Origin: Rickettsiales bacterium
GTDB taxonomy: Bacteria; Pseudomonadota; Alphaproteobacteria; Rickettsiales; UBA1997
Length of the DNA stretch: 18,462 nt
Reading direction: 5' to 3'
Assembly (NCBI GenBank): GCA_947487845.1
Contig: CANKYC010000014.1
Span: forward strand, 1-18,462
This document shows positions 6,101 through 13,313 of the stretch, in pieces; position 1 is the stretch's first letter, and the number at the start of each line of letters is the position of its first letter. A program made the position numbers and the translations under genes. The notes under the pieces were generated by a model. The model saw only the letters and a program-made list of their open reading frames with translations, ran no database searches and had not been told where the DNA came from.

Positions 6101-8829
6101 CTTCAGTTGATGTTGCCGCGAATGTTCTTGGGAAAAAAGTTCCAAATCTTGCATCACGCGCGCTTGATGGCGTAATGCGCACCGAAGATCGCAATCCAAA
6201 AATGGCGCAGCAAAGTTTCTTACGTAACGTGCGTAATGAAGAGAGATGGGATTCTGGAAGTGCTGCACAAAAAGCTTTGGTACTAAACCTTTTGAATCGA
6301 AGCAATACGCTTGATCGCTCGATGAATATGATGAGTGTATTTGTTGGAAAAGCTAGCTCACTTTCCGAAAGAACCGATGCCGCCCGAACAGCAGCTTTGG
6401 TTAGTACATTAAAAGGTGATGCTAAATTGGAAAAAGTTACTCCTAAAACTGACTTGCCAAAAGATATCAGAGCGGCAGAAAAGAAAAATGAAAAGGATGC
6501 TAAAAAAAGAGAATTTTTCCAAAGCCAGTTACGTGAAAATGCTACAAAAGGGCTGGCAAAAGATGTATCTCGAATAGAGAGATTAGAAATACTAGATAGA
6601 GCTCAAGAAGCGAAAGAAGCAAAAGAAAAAATGTTACAGGAAGCGCGATCAGGCATTGAGTTAAAAGACGGCAAAATTACTGCCAAAGATGGACAAACTC
6701 TTTTTGAAGCAGCGGCAAAATTAGATTATTTGCACCGTAAATTTGGTCTCGAAGGCGAAAGTCCACAAAAAGCAATTCTTGAAGCTTTAAAAGCTGATGC
6801 CGCAATCAACGCTACAAGAGCCGAAGAAGCGATAGCTTCAGCAAAAACTCCAGCAGATTTAGCTCAAGCAAAAATAGACGCTAAAAATCTCGCTGATTTA
6901 AAAACAGGATTATTTGGTTCAGAGATTCAGATTACAAATGCAAAAGCTTCAGAAGCCAACCCAGATTCCAAGGCAATGAATGAAAAGCGTGAGAAAGCGA
7001 TGGAAGATCTTAAAAAATCTCTGGAAGTTAAACCGGTTGCCAAATCTAAAATTGGCGATGGTTCCGACCAAGAAAAAGACAAAAAAGAAGATGCGAAAAA
7101 TGATAAAGACATAAACAAAGAGAAGGCTGAAACTCAAGATAGATCAGATAAAATCAATAAAGCTCTTCTTGAAAAAGAAGAAGCTCTAAAAAAAGAAGCT
7201 AAAGAAAAAGAGGCTAAAGAAAAAGAGGCCAAAGAAAAAGAAGATAAAGAAAAAAAAGAAGCCAAAGAAAAAGAAGCCAAAGAAAAAGAAATTAAAGAGT
7301 TACGTGAAAATGCAATAAAAGACCTAGTAAAAGACGTAGCTCAAATAGAAAAACTAGAAAAACAGAATAAAGATGAAGAAGCAAAAGAAGCAAAAGAAAA
7401 AATGTTGCGGGAAGCGCTTTCGGGTATTGAATTAAAAGATGATAAAATCACTGCCAAAGACGGAAAAACTCTTTTTGAAGCGGTGGTAAAATTAGATTAT
7501 TTACACCGTAAATTTGGTCTCGAAGGCGAAAGTCCACAAAAAGCAATTCTTGAAGTTTTGAAAGCTGATGCCGCAATCAGCCTTAAAAGAGTTGAAGAAG
7601 CGATTGCTTTAGCGAAAAATCTGAATGATTTAGATGGGGTAAAAAAAGATATCAAAAATCTTGTTGATTTAAAAACGGGATTATTTGGTTCAGAACTTCA
7701 GATTACAGATGCAAAAGATTCAGAAAAAGCAATGAAAGAGAGGCGTGATAAAGCGATGGAAAATCTTAAAAAATCTCTGGAAGTTAAACCAGTTGCCAAA
7801 TCTAAAATTGACGCTGGTTCTGACCAAGAAAAAGAGAAGGACAAAAAACAAGATGCGAAAAATGATAAAGATATCAGCGAAGAAAAAGCTGAATCTCAAG
7901 CGAGATCTGATCAAATTAACAAATCTCTATTTGAAAAAGAAGAAGCTTTGAAAAAGGAAGAATCTGAACGCGCTGATAAGGCCAAAAAAGAAGCCAAAGA
8001 AAAAGAAGCCCGCGATAAGTTTTTAGATAATGTGATTGGAAAAATGGCAGAAATTCAGAAAATAGAAAAAGAAATTGCTGACGAAAAAGGGGCAAAAGTA
8101 GGAAATGAAACATCGGGGGCTATTCCAGATCCGAATGCTGCAAATCAAACTTCTCAAGAAAAATCTAAAGCCTCGAGCCAAAACGATCCGAAACTCTCTG
8201 ATGAGAAAGAAAAAGCACTTGCAGAAGCGAAAAAGCAACTTCAAGAAATGCTTTCAGACAAACCTGCTTCAGAAGTCTTAAAAGTTATTAATGGTGAAAT
8301 TGAGTCTAAAGTTGAAGTAATTGAACAAAAAATGGAAGCTCTGGCAAAAGAAAACGAGAATAAAATTGCAGATATTAAAGCGAAAAAAGATGATGCTTTG
8401 TTGCAAGAAGTGTTAAAAGGAGTGAAGGTCGAAGCAAATGGATTTATTGCGAATACAATGAAAATAGAATTTGGCGCCTCAATTTCCGATCTATTTTTGA
8501 AAGATCCAGATGTCGGTCTTCACGCAGGAAATATATTACTCGGTATTCCTGATAGAGACAATAAAGTCGATAAATCGGCGCAAATCAATTCTACCAAAAC
8601 TTTGTTAAATATGGCTGAAGGTAAATTGAAAATTCAGACTATAAATAAAAAAATGAAGGAGTTTGAAATTTCACAATTAGAAAAATTAAAAACTGCCGGC
8701 GGTCAAGTTGACGATAAAGAAATAGATAAACTAAAAGCGGAAGTTTTTGAACTTGAAGACCAGTTATTTCAAAGTCAAAATAGTGTTAAAAAAGTTGAAG
8801 CGGAGATGGCGAATCTGAAAGATGGTTAA
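3154..8829 (+). CDS. Giant VirB6/TrbL-like type IV secretion membrane protein
   Basis: A 1891-residue protein (the ATG at 3154 is preferred over the in-frame TTG at 3151). VirB6 is the polytopic inner-membrane channel component of type IV secretion systems, and Rickettsiales carry several enlarged versions. From N to C: a signal-like hydrophobic segment (residues 7-27); a soluble, probably periplasmic domain to about 380 with many cysteines (CDFC, CLC, CSC) and the motifs CKYDRGMGLYIGLFG (from residue 218) and VKFKIYDNYYDDNFGKY (from 310), resembling rickettsial VirB6 N-terminal extensions; a membrane core with hydrophobic stretches near 384-407, 418-436, 506-570, 583-600 and 635-660; a Gly/Ala-rich linker (about 670-720); then some 1170 charged, largely helical residues with a tandem duplication. 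No other vir gene is in the window. Its partners must be elsewhere if the system is functional. Confidence 0.85.
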   Translation: MSLATKIIKITVPVFFVVMGFTAIVSGNNDGCVEADEFDVETLTVEAKPTNDGITGTYDPVNGGQNAEWHETGLKSNGDEFLIQVGGGWTTWNGNELDNTKLGAMSRCDFCAKKLSPLTPNCLCYKYTSDGITYSGTNTSGSGNDPNIRSTPTAEKGIDGVVQSIDCSTTANQNLPNSCSCTNDPTYGTALDYKTYHFPLNPQNKDEALKNPDLQSTCKYDRGMGLYIGLFGSRGTEVPSRLYHLFSTYEICNIKRNSSGKCLASDGSDMTRYIYTSPNKRIFLKDDHAGNDGTDTNTSDDEYHGPNEYVKFKIYDNYYDDNFGKYQISILRGVGRANGYDDGLLEFLVSLVEDTMLGEVDANGDRQGGIIQFMYQSIVQDTNFIRVVQISLGLYIALFGAAHMFGLTEWSKQEVMSRILKIALIIFFTSPTSWYFYNKIIVGFFKDSMDYVVAMMMSLSDSNIDPTSMTVISQMDRAANTSNATRFSYIDVMIKKLLSVATAKKVFGLFFGTYYGILLIPATYAVIAYFIYVMLWAAVAYTINIMKIIFVLSLGPIFICFTLFSHTASMFKSWLGYLGGRSFEIIMLFSVLYSFVSLIDQNFTDLLSFRTCVKNYNLAIFTLKILVSDIGGRSLMQWLTMYVMIAGLIFIMRLIMDKIPDISSALFSVNISGAKVRSDGSTGGGAVASHGSGAAGIMGAVKDVAMAAASGAFNAAGYAAGKGMEMGRSAMRASGASQALGNMMSGFPISSPATMYNNMKIDSAISSAQKEATSMGLTGKEADAHVRQAANNILQNQMLPKGLNDPKVSNSTPNEFAITGLDSQAIQARFEQKMVQQPLKDFLKAEAQKLKNQDPDKIPLGKDMRNQLRANAMAWADKNLVGGSSAVEKYLGKEGRDAGKAGGSAFAVAARDINNVLKSSAELSTAEAAKRFAGSPSLQNKFLQHLQEKEFKRNLRNSEAQSPISSLPKAETALGKTANAMRTSVDVAANVLGKKVPNLASRALDGVMRTEDRNPKMAQQSFLRNVRNEERWDSGSAAQKALVLNLLNRSNTLDRSMNMMSVFVGKASSLSERTDAARTAALVSTLKGDAKLEKVTPKTDLPKDIRAAEKKNEKDAKKREFFQSQLRENATKGLAKDVSRIERLEILDRAQEAKEAKEKMLQEARSGIELKDGKITAKDGQTLFEAAAKLDYLHRKFGLEGESPQKAILEALKADAAINATRAEEAIASAKTPADLAQAKIDAKNLADLKTGLFGSEIQITNAKASEANPDSKAMNEKREKAMEDLKKSLEVKPVAKSKIGDGSDQEKDKKEDAKNDKDINKEKAETQDRSDKINKALLEKEEALKKEAKEKEAKEKEAKEKEDKEKKEAKEKEAKEKEIKELRENAIKDLVKDVAQIEKLEKQNKDEEAKEAKEKMLREALSGIELKDDKITAKDGKTLFEAVVKLDYLHRKFGLEGESPQKAILEVLKADAAISLKRVEEAIALAKNLNDLDGVKKDIKNLVDLKTGLFGSELQITDAKDSEKAMKERRDKAMENLKKSLEVKPVAKSKIDAGSDQEKEKDKKQDAKNDKDISEEKAESQARSDQINKSLFEKEEALKKEESERADKAKKEAKEKEARDKFLDNVIGKMAEIQKIEKEIADEKGAKVGNETSGAIPDPNAANQTSQEKSKASSQNDPKLSDEKEKALAEAKKQLQEMLSDKPASEVLKVINGEIESKVEVIEQKMEALAKENENKIADIKAKKDDALLQEVLKGVKVEANGFIANTMKIEFGASISDLFLKDPDVGLHAGNILLGIPDRDNKVDKSAQINSTKTLLNMAEGKLKIQTINKKMKEFEISQLEKLKTAGGQVDDKEIDKLKAEVFELEDQLFQSQNSVKKVEAEMANLKDG
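6529..8020 (+). repeat. Tandem duplication of about 771 bp within the VirB6-like gene
   Basis: Two in-frame units begin at 6529 and 7300, both starting with codons for LRENA (residues 1126 and 1383). Shared blocks include KDGKTLFEA-type strands, LDYLHRKFGLEGESPQKAIL, DLKTGLFGSE and KKSLEVKPVAKSKI. A 52-nt run is identical at the DNA level (6733-6784 against 7504-7555, offset 771). The reading frame is kept throughout. The second unit fades out around 8020, after a KEAKEKEA stretch matching the end of unit one. Confidence 0.9.
7186..7299 (+). repeat. Low-complexity AKEKE repeat at the duplication junction
   Basis: Codons for a degenerate pentapeptide A-K-E-K-E are repeated about seven times. 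The DNA is an imperfect 15-bp tandem repeat of GCTAAAGAAAAAGAG form. It lies exactly between the two large duplicated units and has a short counterpart near 7981-8010. The peptide is expected to be a highly charged helix. Such repeats promote slippage and unequal recombination, so repeat number may vary between strains. Confidence 0.85.
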
Positions 8830-8881
8830 AAATACTGATTTAGAAATAAAAAATAATTTCTAAAAAATTGGTTTTGGTTGC

Positions 8882-8909
8882 TTGACAAAGCAGGTTGCAC
8901 ATCTAAATT
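8882..8909 (+). promoter_or_regulatory. Sigma70-type promoter upstream of tRNA-His
   Basis: Perfect -35 box TTGACA (8882-8887), 16-nt spacer, then TAAATT (8904-8909) as -10. It is the best promoter match seen in the window. Predicted transcription starts near 8916, about 42 nt before tRNA-His. A terminator-like hairpin lies inside that short leader. Confidence 0.6.
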
Positions 8910-8923
8910 CTTCGGCACTTCTC

Positions 8924-8957
8924 CCCCTCATTTTTGAGGGGTTTTCGTTTTTCTTTT
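8924..8957 (+). terminator. Terminator-like hairpin between the promoter and tRNA-His
   Basis: Stem CCCCTCA (8924-8930), loop TTTT, stem TGAGGGG (8935-8941), followed by TTTTCGTTTTTCTTTT. It is well placed to end transcription of the VirB6-like gene about 95 nt upstream. It also lies after the candidate promoter at 8882-8909, so it could cap a very short RNA or attenuate tRNA-His. A weaker AT-only hairpin (TTTAGAAAT/ATTTCTAAA) is at 8839-8864. Confidence 0.75.
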
Positions 8958-9035
8958 GGCAGGCGTAGCTCAGTTGGTTAGAGCGTCAGGTTGTGGTTCT
9001 GAAGGTCGCGGGTTCGATCCCCGTCGCTTGCCCCA
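8958..9035 (+). tRNA. tRNA-His (anticodon GTG)
   Basis: Complete cloverleaf with encoded G-1 (8958) opposite C73 (9032), the histidine identity pair. The acceptor is GCAGGCG with CGCTTGC. The anticodon stem TCAGG/TCTGA holds TTGTGGT, anticodon GTG. The T arm is CGCGGGTTCGATCCCCGTCG. CCA is encoded at 9033-9035, as in the other two tRNAs here. Confidence 0.97.
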
Positions 9036-9054
9036 CTCACTAAAATTATCTTGA

Positions 9055-9732
9055 ATGGATATTATCTTCTTTGCAGCAATTGCGTTTTTTATCTTTTACA
9101 AGCTCAATAAACAGCTAGGAAAAGTTGATGAGGAAGAGAAAAAAAATATCGAATTAAAAGTTGTTGCGGCGCGGAAAAAAATTCTAGATGCGCAACAAGT
9201 CATAAAGCAACAAAAGCAGCAATCATCTTTCGCAATTGAAGCCGATAATCAGGCGAGTGAAAAAATATTAAACAGCCTTGATGTCGCAACTAAAGAAATC
9301 TTCAACAACATCTTAAACCGCACCAATATTTCCGCAGAATTTTTTGTTAATGGCGTAAAATCAGCTTTTGAAATGATCCTAAAAGCCTTTGCCAGCGCTG
9401 ATTTAGAAACATTAAAATTTTTACTTTCTGACAAAATTTTTAAAGGTTTTGAAAGCGCAATAATCCAAAGAAAATTGGCAGAAAAAACTCTTATCACCAA
9501 TTTAATTTCGATTGAAAAAGCCGAAATAATTTCGGCGCTTATTTTTGAAAATAATGCTTCGGTTGCGATAAAAATCGTCTCAAAACAAATCAATTACATC
9601 ATTGATTCTAAAGGTCAGACGGTTGAAGGTAAAAAAGATGAAATCAATGAAATAACCGACATCTGGACCTTCAAAAAAGATATTAATTCTGCAAATCCAA
9701 ACTGGGTTGTTTCGGCGACCGGTTCTAATTAA
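9055..9732 (+). CDS. Tim44-like domain protein, membrane-anchored
   Basis: A 225-residue protein. Residues 2-17 (DIIFFAAIAFFIFYKL) form one N-terminal membrane anchor. A charged K/Q-rich helical linker follows to about residue 65. Then comes a Tim44-like domain of about 150 residues, with the pattern FVNGVKSAFEMILKAFASAD, L-SDKIFKGFESAI, then a beta-rich end closing with DIWTFKKD and NPNWVVSATGS. The domain is shared with mitochondrial Tim44 and mL45. Alphaproteobacterial homologues with this layout are known (TimA-like), but their exact role is unclear. The start is the first ATG, 19 nt after tRNA-His, with no clear Shine-Dalgarno. The stop is 13 nt before acnA, suggesting an operon. Confidence 0.85.
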   Translation: MDIIFFAAIAFFIFYKLNKQLGKVDEEEKKNIELKVVAARKKILDAQQVIKQQKQQSSFAIEADNQASEKILNSLDVATKEIFNNILNRTNISAEFFVNGVKSAFEMILKAFASADLETLKFLLSDKIFKGFESAIIQRKLAEKTLITNLISIEKAEIISALIFENNASVAIKIVSKQINYIIDSKGQTVEGKKDEINEITDIWTFKKDINSANPNWVVSATGSN

Positions 9733-9745
9733 TTACAAGAATTTT

Positions 9746-12418
9746 ATGACAAAAAATTTTATTCCAAAATCTTCCCTAAAAATCGCCAATAAGGAATATA
9801 AATATTTTTCCTTGAATGACGCTGCAAATAAAGTCGGTCGCGATATTTCAAAACTTCCTTTCAGCTTAAAAATTCTCCTCGAAAACGTTATCCGAAATTT
9901 CGATGGTGATATTGTAAATGAATCTCACATCGCAGCCATTATTGATTCGGTAAAAAACGCAGAAAAAAGAATTGAAATCGCTTTTTCTCCCGCCCGCGTT
10001 TTAATGCAAGATTTTACGGGCGTGCCAGCGGTTGTTGATTTAGCAGCGATGCGCGATGCCTCGGTTCGCTTAAATAAAAATCCAGAAAAAATTAATCCTT
10101 TAGTTCCAGTTGATCTGGTGATTGATCACTCGGTACAAGTTGATTATTATGGTAATAAAGAAGCTTTGCAAAAAAACGTCGATATTGAATATGCCAGAAA
10201 TATTGAGCGTTATGAATTTTTAAAATGGGCGCAAAAATCTTTTGATAATTTTCGCGCCGTTCCACCGGGAACCGGAATTTGCCACCAAGTGAATTTAGAA
10301 AATTTGGCCCGCGTAGTTTGGAGCAGACAAATTGATGGCGAATTATTTGCTTATCCAGACACCGTTGTTGGAACTGACAGCCACACTACAATGATAAACG
10401 GTTTGGCCGTTTTAGGTTGGGGCGTTGGTGGAATTGAAGCTGAAGCGGCGATGCTTGGTCAACCAGTTTCAATGTTAATTCCCGAAGTTATCGGCTTTAA
10501 ATTATCGGGAAAATTGCAAGAAGGAATTACCGCAACTGATTTGGTTTTAGCGATCACACAAATTCTGCGCAAAAAAGGTGTAGTTGGAAAATTCGTAGAA
10601 TTTTTTGGACCAGCGCTTGCTTCGCTTTCTTTGGCGGATCGCGCCACAATTGCTAATATGGCACCGGAATATGGCGCAACTTGCGGTATTTTCCCGATTG
10701 ATTATGTCACATTAAACTATTTGAAACTTACGGCTCGCGACGAAGAAAATATTGAATTGGTAAAAGAATATTCCAAAGCGCAAGGCATGTTTGTTGAAGA
10801 TCACAATCACGCGCCAGAATTTAGCGAAATTCTTGAACTCGATATTTCAACAATTTTGCCAAGTTTAGCTGGTCCGAAAAGACCACAAGATCGCGTGCTT
10901 CTTCCTGATGTTAAAGAATCTTTCGTCGCTTTACAAAAAGAGCTTAATTCTAATCACGACGGCAAAGTTTTAATCCCTGAATTAAATAGCGATATTGGCG
11001 ATGGCGATGTTGTAATCGCTGCGATCACATCTTGTACCAACACTTCCAATCCTTCAGTTCTAATTGCCGCAGGTTTATTGGCGAAAAAAGCAGTTGAAAA
11101 AGGTTTGAAAGTTAAAGGTCACGTTAAAACCTCATTGGCGCCGGGTTCACAAGTTGTGGCTGAATATTTGGAAAAATCAGGTTTGCAAAAATATCTCAAT
11201 CAATTGGGTTTTTATTTAGTCGGTTTTGGTTGTACAACTTGCATCGGAAATTCTGGCCCGCTGCATCCGCAAATTGAAGAAGCGATTAAAGCCAAAAATC
11301 TTTTAGTTGGCGCAGTTCTTTCGGGAAACCGCAATTTTGAAGGTCGAGTTCATCCATTGGTTAAAGCCAATTATTTAGGTTCGCCGCCGCTTGTTGTTGC
11401 TTATGCATTAAGCGGTAATTTAAAAATGAATTTGGCAACTGATTCAATCGGTATTGCAGATGATGGCAGCAAGGTTTTCTTGAAAGATATTTGGCCAAGC
11501 AAAGAAGAAATAGATGCTGTAATTAATTCTTACGTAACGCGTGAAGTTTTTGCCCAAAAATATTCTGATTTATTCAAGGGCGACGAGGCTTGGCAGAAAA
11601 TCCAAGTTGAAAGATCAAGCACTTATAATTGGAATTTAAGCAGTACATACATTCGTCTGCCGAATTATTTCGATGATTTAAATCGTCAAAATGCCGTTGA
11701 AATTAAAGCGGCGCGAATTCTGGCGATGTTTGGCGATTCAATCACTACGGACCATATTTCTCCCGCCGGAAATATTTCGGCAACTTCTCCGGCAGCGCAA
11801 TATTTGGCGCAAAAAGGTGTGACTAAAAATGACTTCAACTCATATGGCGCAAGACGTGGCAATCATGAAGTTATGGTGCGCGGAACTTTCGCTAATATTA
11901 GAATTAAAAATGAAATTTTAGGCGGCATTAAAGAAGGTGGATTTACCCGTGTTTTTGATCATAATGCGGCGGGAAATGAAGTATTTTCAATTTATGATGC
12001 GGCAATGCTTTACAAAGAAAAAAATATTCCTCTCGTCGTTTTTGCTGGTAAAGAATATGGCACTGGATCTTCGCGCGATTGGGCTGCGAAAGGAACATTT
12101 TTGCTTGGAGTTAAAGCGGTAATTGCCGAAAGTTTTGAAAGAATTCACCGTTCTAACTTGATTGGAATGGGAGTTTTACCTTTGGTTTTCAAGGCTGGAG
12201 AAAATAGAAAAACTCTTGGTTTAACCGGAGATGAAGTGATTGATGTTTTGGGAATTAATCCAGATATCAAACCGCGTCAGGATATTGAATGCGTAATTAC
12301 TAAATCAGATGGTTCTAAGCAAAATGTAATTTTAACTTGCGGAATTGACACCAGCAATGAAGTTGAATATTTCAAACTTGGCGGCATTCTTCAATATGTA
12401 ATGGGGCAAATTTCTTAA
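9746..12418 (+). CDS. acnA: Aconitate hydratase (AcnA/IRP1 type)
   Basis: The 890-residue TCA-cycle enzyme that isomerises citrate to isocitrate through a [4Fe-4S] cluster. The three cluster cysteines are C430 (TSCTNTSNPS), C496 and C499 (GFGCTTCIGNSG). Substrate and catalytic regions are intact: DSHTTMINGLAVLGWGVGGI, FGDSITTDHISPAG, and the swivel-domain GTGSSRDWAAKG loop. Length equals that of typical AcnA. An upstream extension of the frame to 9707 overlaps the Tim44-domain gene. The ATG at 9746 is chosen because translation from it begins like other AcnA proteins and starts just after the preceding stop. Nothing indicates a missing or altered domain. Confidence 0.97.
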   Translation: MTKNFIPKSSLKIANKEYKYFSLNDAANKVGRDISKLPFSLKILLENVIRNFDGDIVNESHIAAIIDSVKNAEKRIEIAFSPARVLMQDFTGVPAVVDLAAMRDASVRLNKNPEKINPLVPVDLVIDHSVQVDYYGNKEALQKNVDIEYARNIERYEFLKWAQKSFDNFRAVPPGTGICHQVNLENLARVVWSRQIDGELFAYPDTVVGTDSHTTMINGLAVLGWGVGGIEAEAAMLGQPVSMLIPEVIGFKLSGKLQEGITATDLVLAITQILRKKGVVGKFVEFFGPALASLSLADRATIANMAPEYGATCGIFPIDYVTLNYLKLTARDEENIELVKEYSKAQGMFVEDHNHAPEFSEILELDISTILPSLAGPKRPQDRVLLPDVKESFVALQKELNSNHDGKVLIPELNSDIGDGDVVIAAITSCTNTSNPSVLIAAGLLAKKAVEKGLKVKGHVKTSLAPGSQVVAEYLEKSGLQKYLNQLGFYLVGFGCTTCIGNSGPLHPQIEEAIKAKNLLVGAVLSGNRNFEGRVHPLVKANYLGSPPLVVAYALSGNLKMNLATDSIGIADDGSKVFLKDIWPSKEEIDAVINSYVTREVFAQKYSDLFKGDEAWQKIQVERSSTYNWNLSSTYIRLPNYFDDLNRQNAVEIKAARILAMFGDSITTDHISPAGNISATSPAAQYLAQKGVTKNDFNSYGARRGNHEVMVRGTFANIRIKNEILGGIKEGGFTRVFDHNAAGNEVFSIYDAAMLYKEKNIPLVVFAGKEYGTGSSRDWAAKGTFLLGVKAVIAESFERIHRSNLIGMGVLPLVFKAGENRKTLGLTGDEVIDVLGINPDIKPRQDIECVITKSDGSKQNVILTCGIDTSNEVEYFKLGGILQYVMGQIS

Positions 12419-12437
12419 ATTTTAATTCGGAAAAATT

Positions 12438-13052
12438 ATGCAAGTAAGAGTAGTTGGATCGAACATGGATATTGGTCAAGCTTTGACCAGCTATGTTGAA
12501 GAACATTTAGCTAAAACAGTTACCAAATATTTTGACAAAGCGATTGATGCGGAAGTGCATTTTTCAAAAGATGGCAATATGTTTAGGGTGATCGTTATTG
12601 TGAATGAAGGAGTGAAAGGCGGAATTGTTGTAAAAAGCAACGCCGAAGCTGGAGATGTTTATGCTTGTTTCAATGAGGCCTGCGGCAAATCGGCCAAACA
12701 ATTAAACCGTTATAAAAGTAAAATTAAAAATTTTAGACGAAATGGTGGCGGATTAAAATCAGTTGAACCAAACTATAAAGCAATTGATGCGATGAAATAC
12801 ATTCTTCCGCCGCAAGCCTTCAATGTTTTTGAAGAAATGGAAGAAGAAGAAACTGATGAGTTGGCTCAGTCATTGAATGTAATCACTGAAAAAACAACAG
12901 ATATTGAATCATTAAACGTTAATGAAGCGATCATGAAAATGGATTTAGCTGATTTACCGGCGCTTGTTTTTATCAATAAGCAGAACAAAAGAATAAACGT
13001 GGTTTATCAAAGAAAAGATGGCAACATTTCTTGGATTGATCCCAGAGTTTAA
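12438..13052 (+). CDS. hpf: Long-form ribosome hibernation promoting factor
   Basis: A 204-residue HPF/RaiA-family protein. It binds the 30S subunit near the mRNA and tRNA channel and, in the long form, pairs ribosomes into inactive 100S dimers. The N-terminal domain (1 to about 100) begins with MQVRVVGSNMDIGQALTSYV and ends in a basic stretch (NRYKSKIKNFRR). An acidic linker (EEMEEEETDE) leads to the C-terminal dimerisation domain (about 145-204) with LADLPALVFINKQNKRINVV and a closing GNISWIDP. The gene starts 19 nt after acnA with weak SD GGAA and is followed by rpsU, so two 30S-binding proteins are adjacent. Confidence 0.93.
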   Translation: MQVRVVGSNMDIGQALTSYVEEHLAKTVTKYFDKAIDAEVHFSKDGNMFRVIVIVNEGVKGGIVVKSNAEAGDVYACFNEACGKSAKQLNRYKSKIKNFRRNGGGLKSVEPNYKAIDAMKYILPPQAFNVFEEMEEEETDELAQSLNVITEKTTDIESLNVNEAIMKMDLADLPALVFINKQNKRINVVYQRKDGNISWIDPRV

Positions 13053-13090
13053 AATAGTTTAAAATAATATTAAAATTTTTTTACCGCACA

Positions 13091-13098
13091 AAGGAGGT
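13091..13098 (+). promoter_or_regulatory. Perfect Shine-Dalgarno of rpsU
   Basis: AAGGAGGT lies 9 nt before the rpsU ATG and is fully complementary to the canonical 16S rRNA 3' end. It is the only extended SD before any gene in this window. aroK, aroB, acnA and hpf have partial matches at best. The Tim44-domain gene, the VirB6-like gene, the NHL gene and gyrB have none. The BI-1 gene has only GAGG. Confidence 0.85.
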
Positions 13099-13107
13099 AA
13101 ATTTAAA

Positions 13108-13302
13108 ATGGACGTTACAGTTCACGGTCGTGGCAATCTAGAAATGGCAATTCGCGCTTTCCGTAAAAAAACCCAAAAAGAGGGTTTGGTGAAAGAAGCG
13201 AGAAGAAGAAAAGCCTACGAAAAACCTTCTGAAAAAGTAAAAAGAAGAAGAGAAGAAAGTATTACCAGAAAGAAAAAAGCCAGAAGAGGCGAAATGGTTT
13301 AA
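13108..13302 (+). CDS. rpsU: 30S ribosomal protein bS21
   Basis: A 64-residue, very basic small-subunit protein that sits near the 3' end of 16S rRNA at the mRNA exit and aids initiation. The sequence has the family pattern: a short N-terminal strand (MDVTVHGRGNLEMAIRAFRK), then two lysine/arginine-rich helices (EARRRKAYEKPSEKVKRRRE). Length is normal. It lies 55 nt after hpf, has the strongest ribosome binding site in the window, and is followed 11 nt later by an intrinsic terminator, so it ends the transcription unit. The strong SD may make its translation responsive to bS21 supply (inference). Confidence 0.96.
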   Translation: MDVTVHGRGNLEMAIRAFRKKTQKEGLVKEARRRKAYEKPSEKVKRRREESITRKKKARRGEMV

Positions 13303-13313
13303 ACCATTTTATG

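Noticed and set aside
6033..6305. Minus-strand frames of 83-90 codons inside the VirB6-like gene
   Set aside because: They lie antisense within a clearly coding region, with no recognisable domain or start signal. They are shadows of the coding frame.
3034..9035. Genomic island integrated at a tRNA, with the virB6-like gene as cargo
   Set aside because: No direct repeat of the tRNA-Leu or tRNA-His 3' end is found at the other boundary, and there is no integrase. The two tRNAs are complete and unrelated.
9249..9593. 114-codon minus-strand frame opposite the Tim44-domain gene
   Set aside because: Composition mirrors the sense gene and no family is recognisable. The sense strand has the membrane anchor and Tim44-like pattern.
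9707..9745. Upstream extension of acnA to 9707
   Set aside because: It overlaps the end of the Tim44-domain gene and adds residues not typical of AcnA. The ATG at 9746 gives the standard length and N-terminus.
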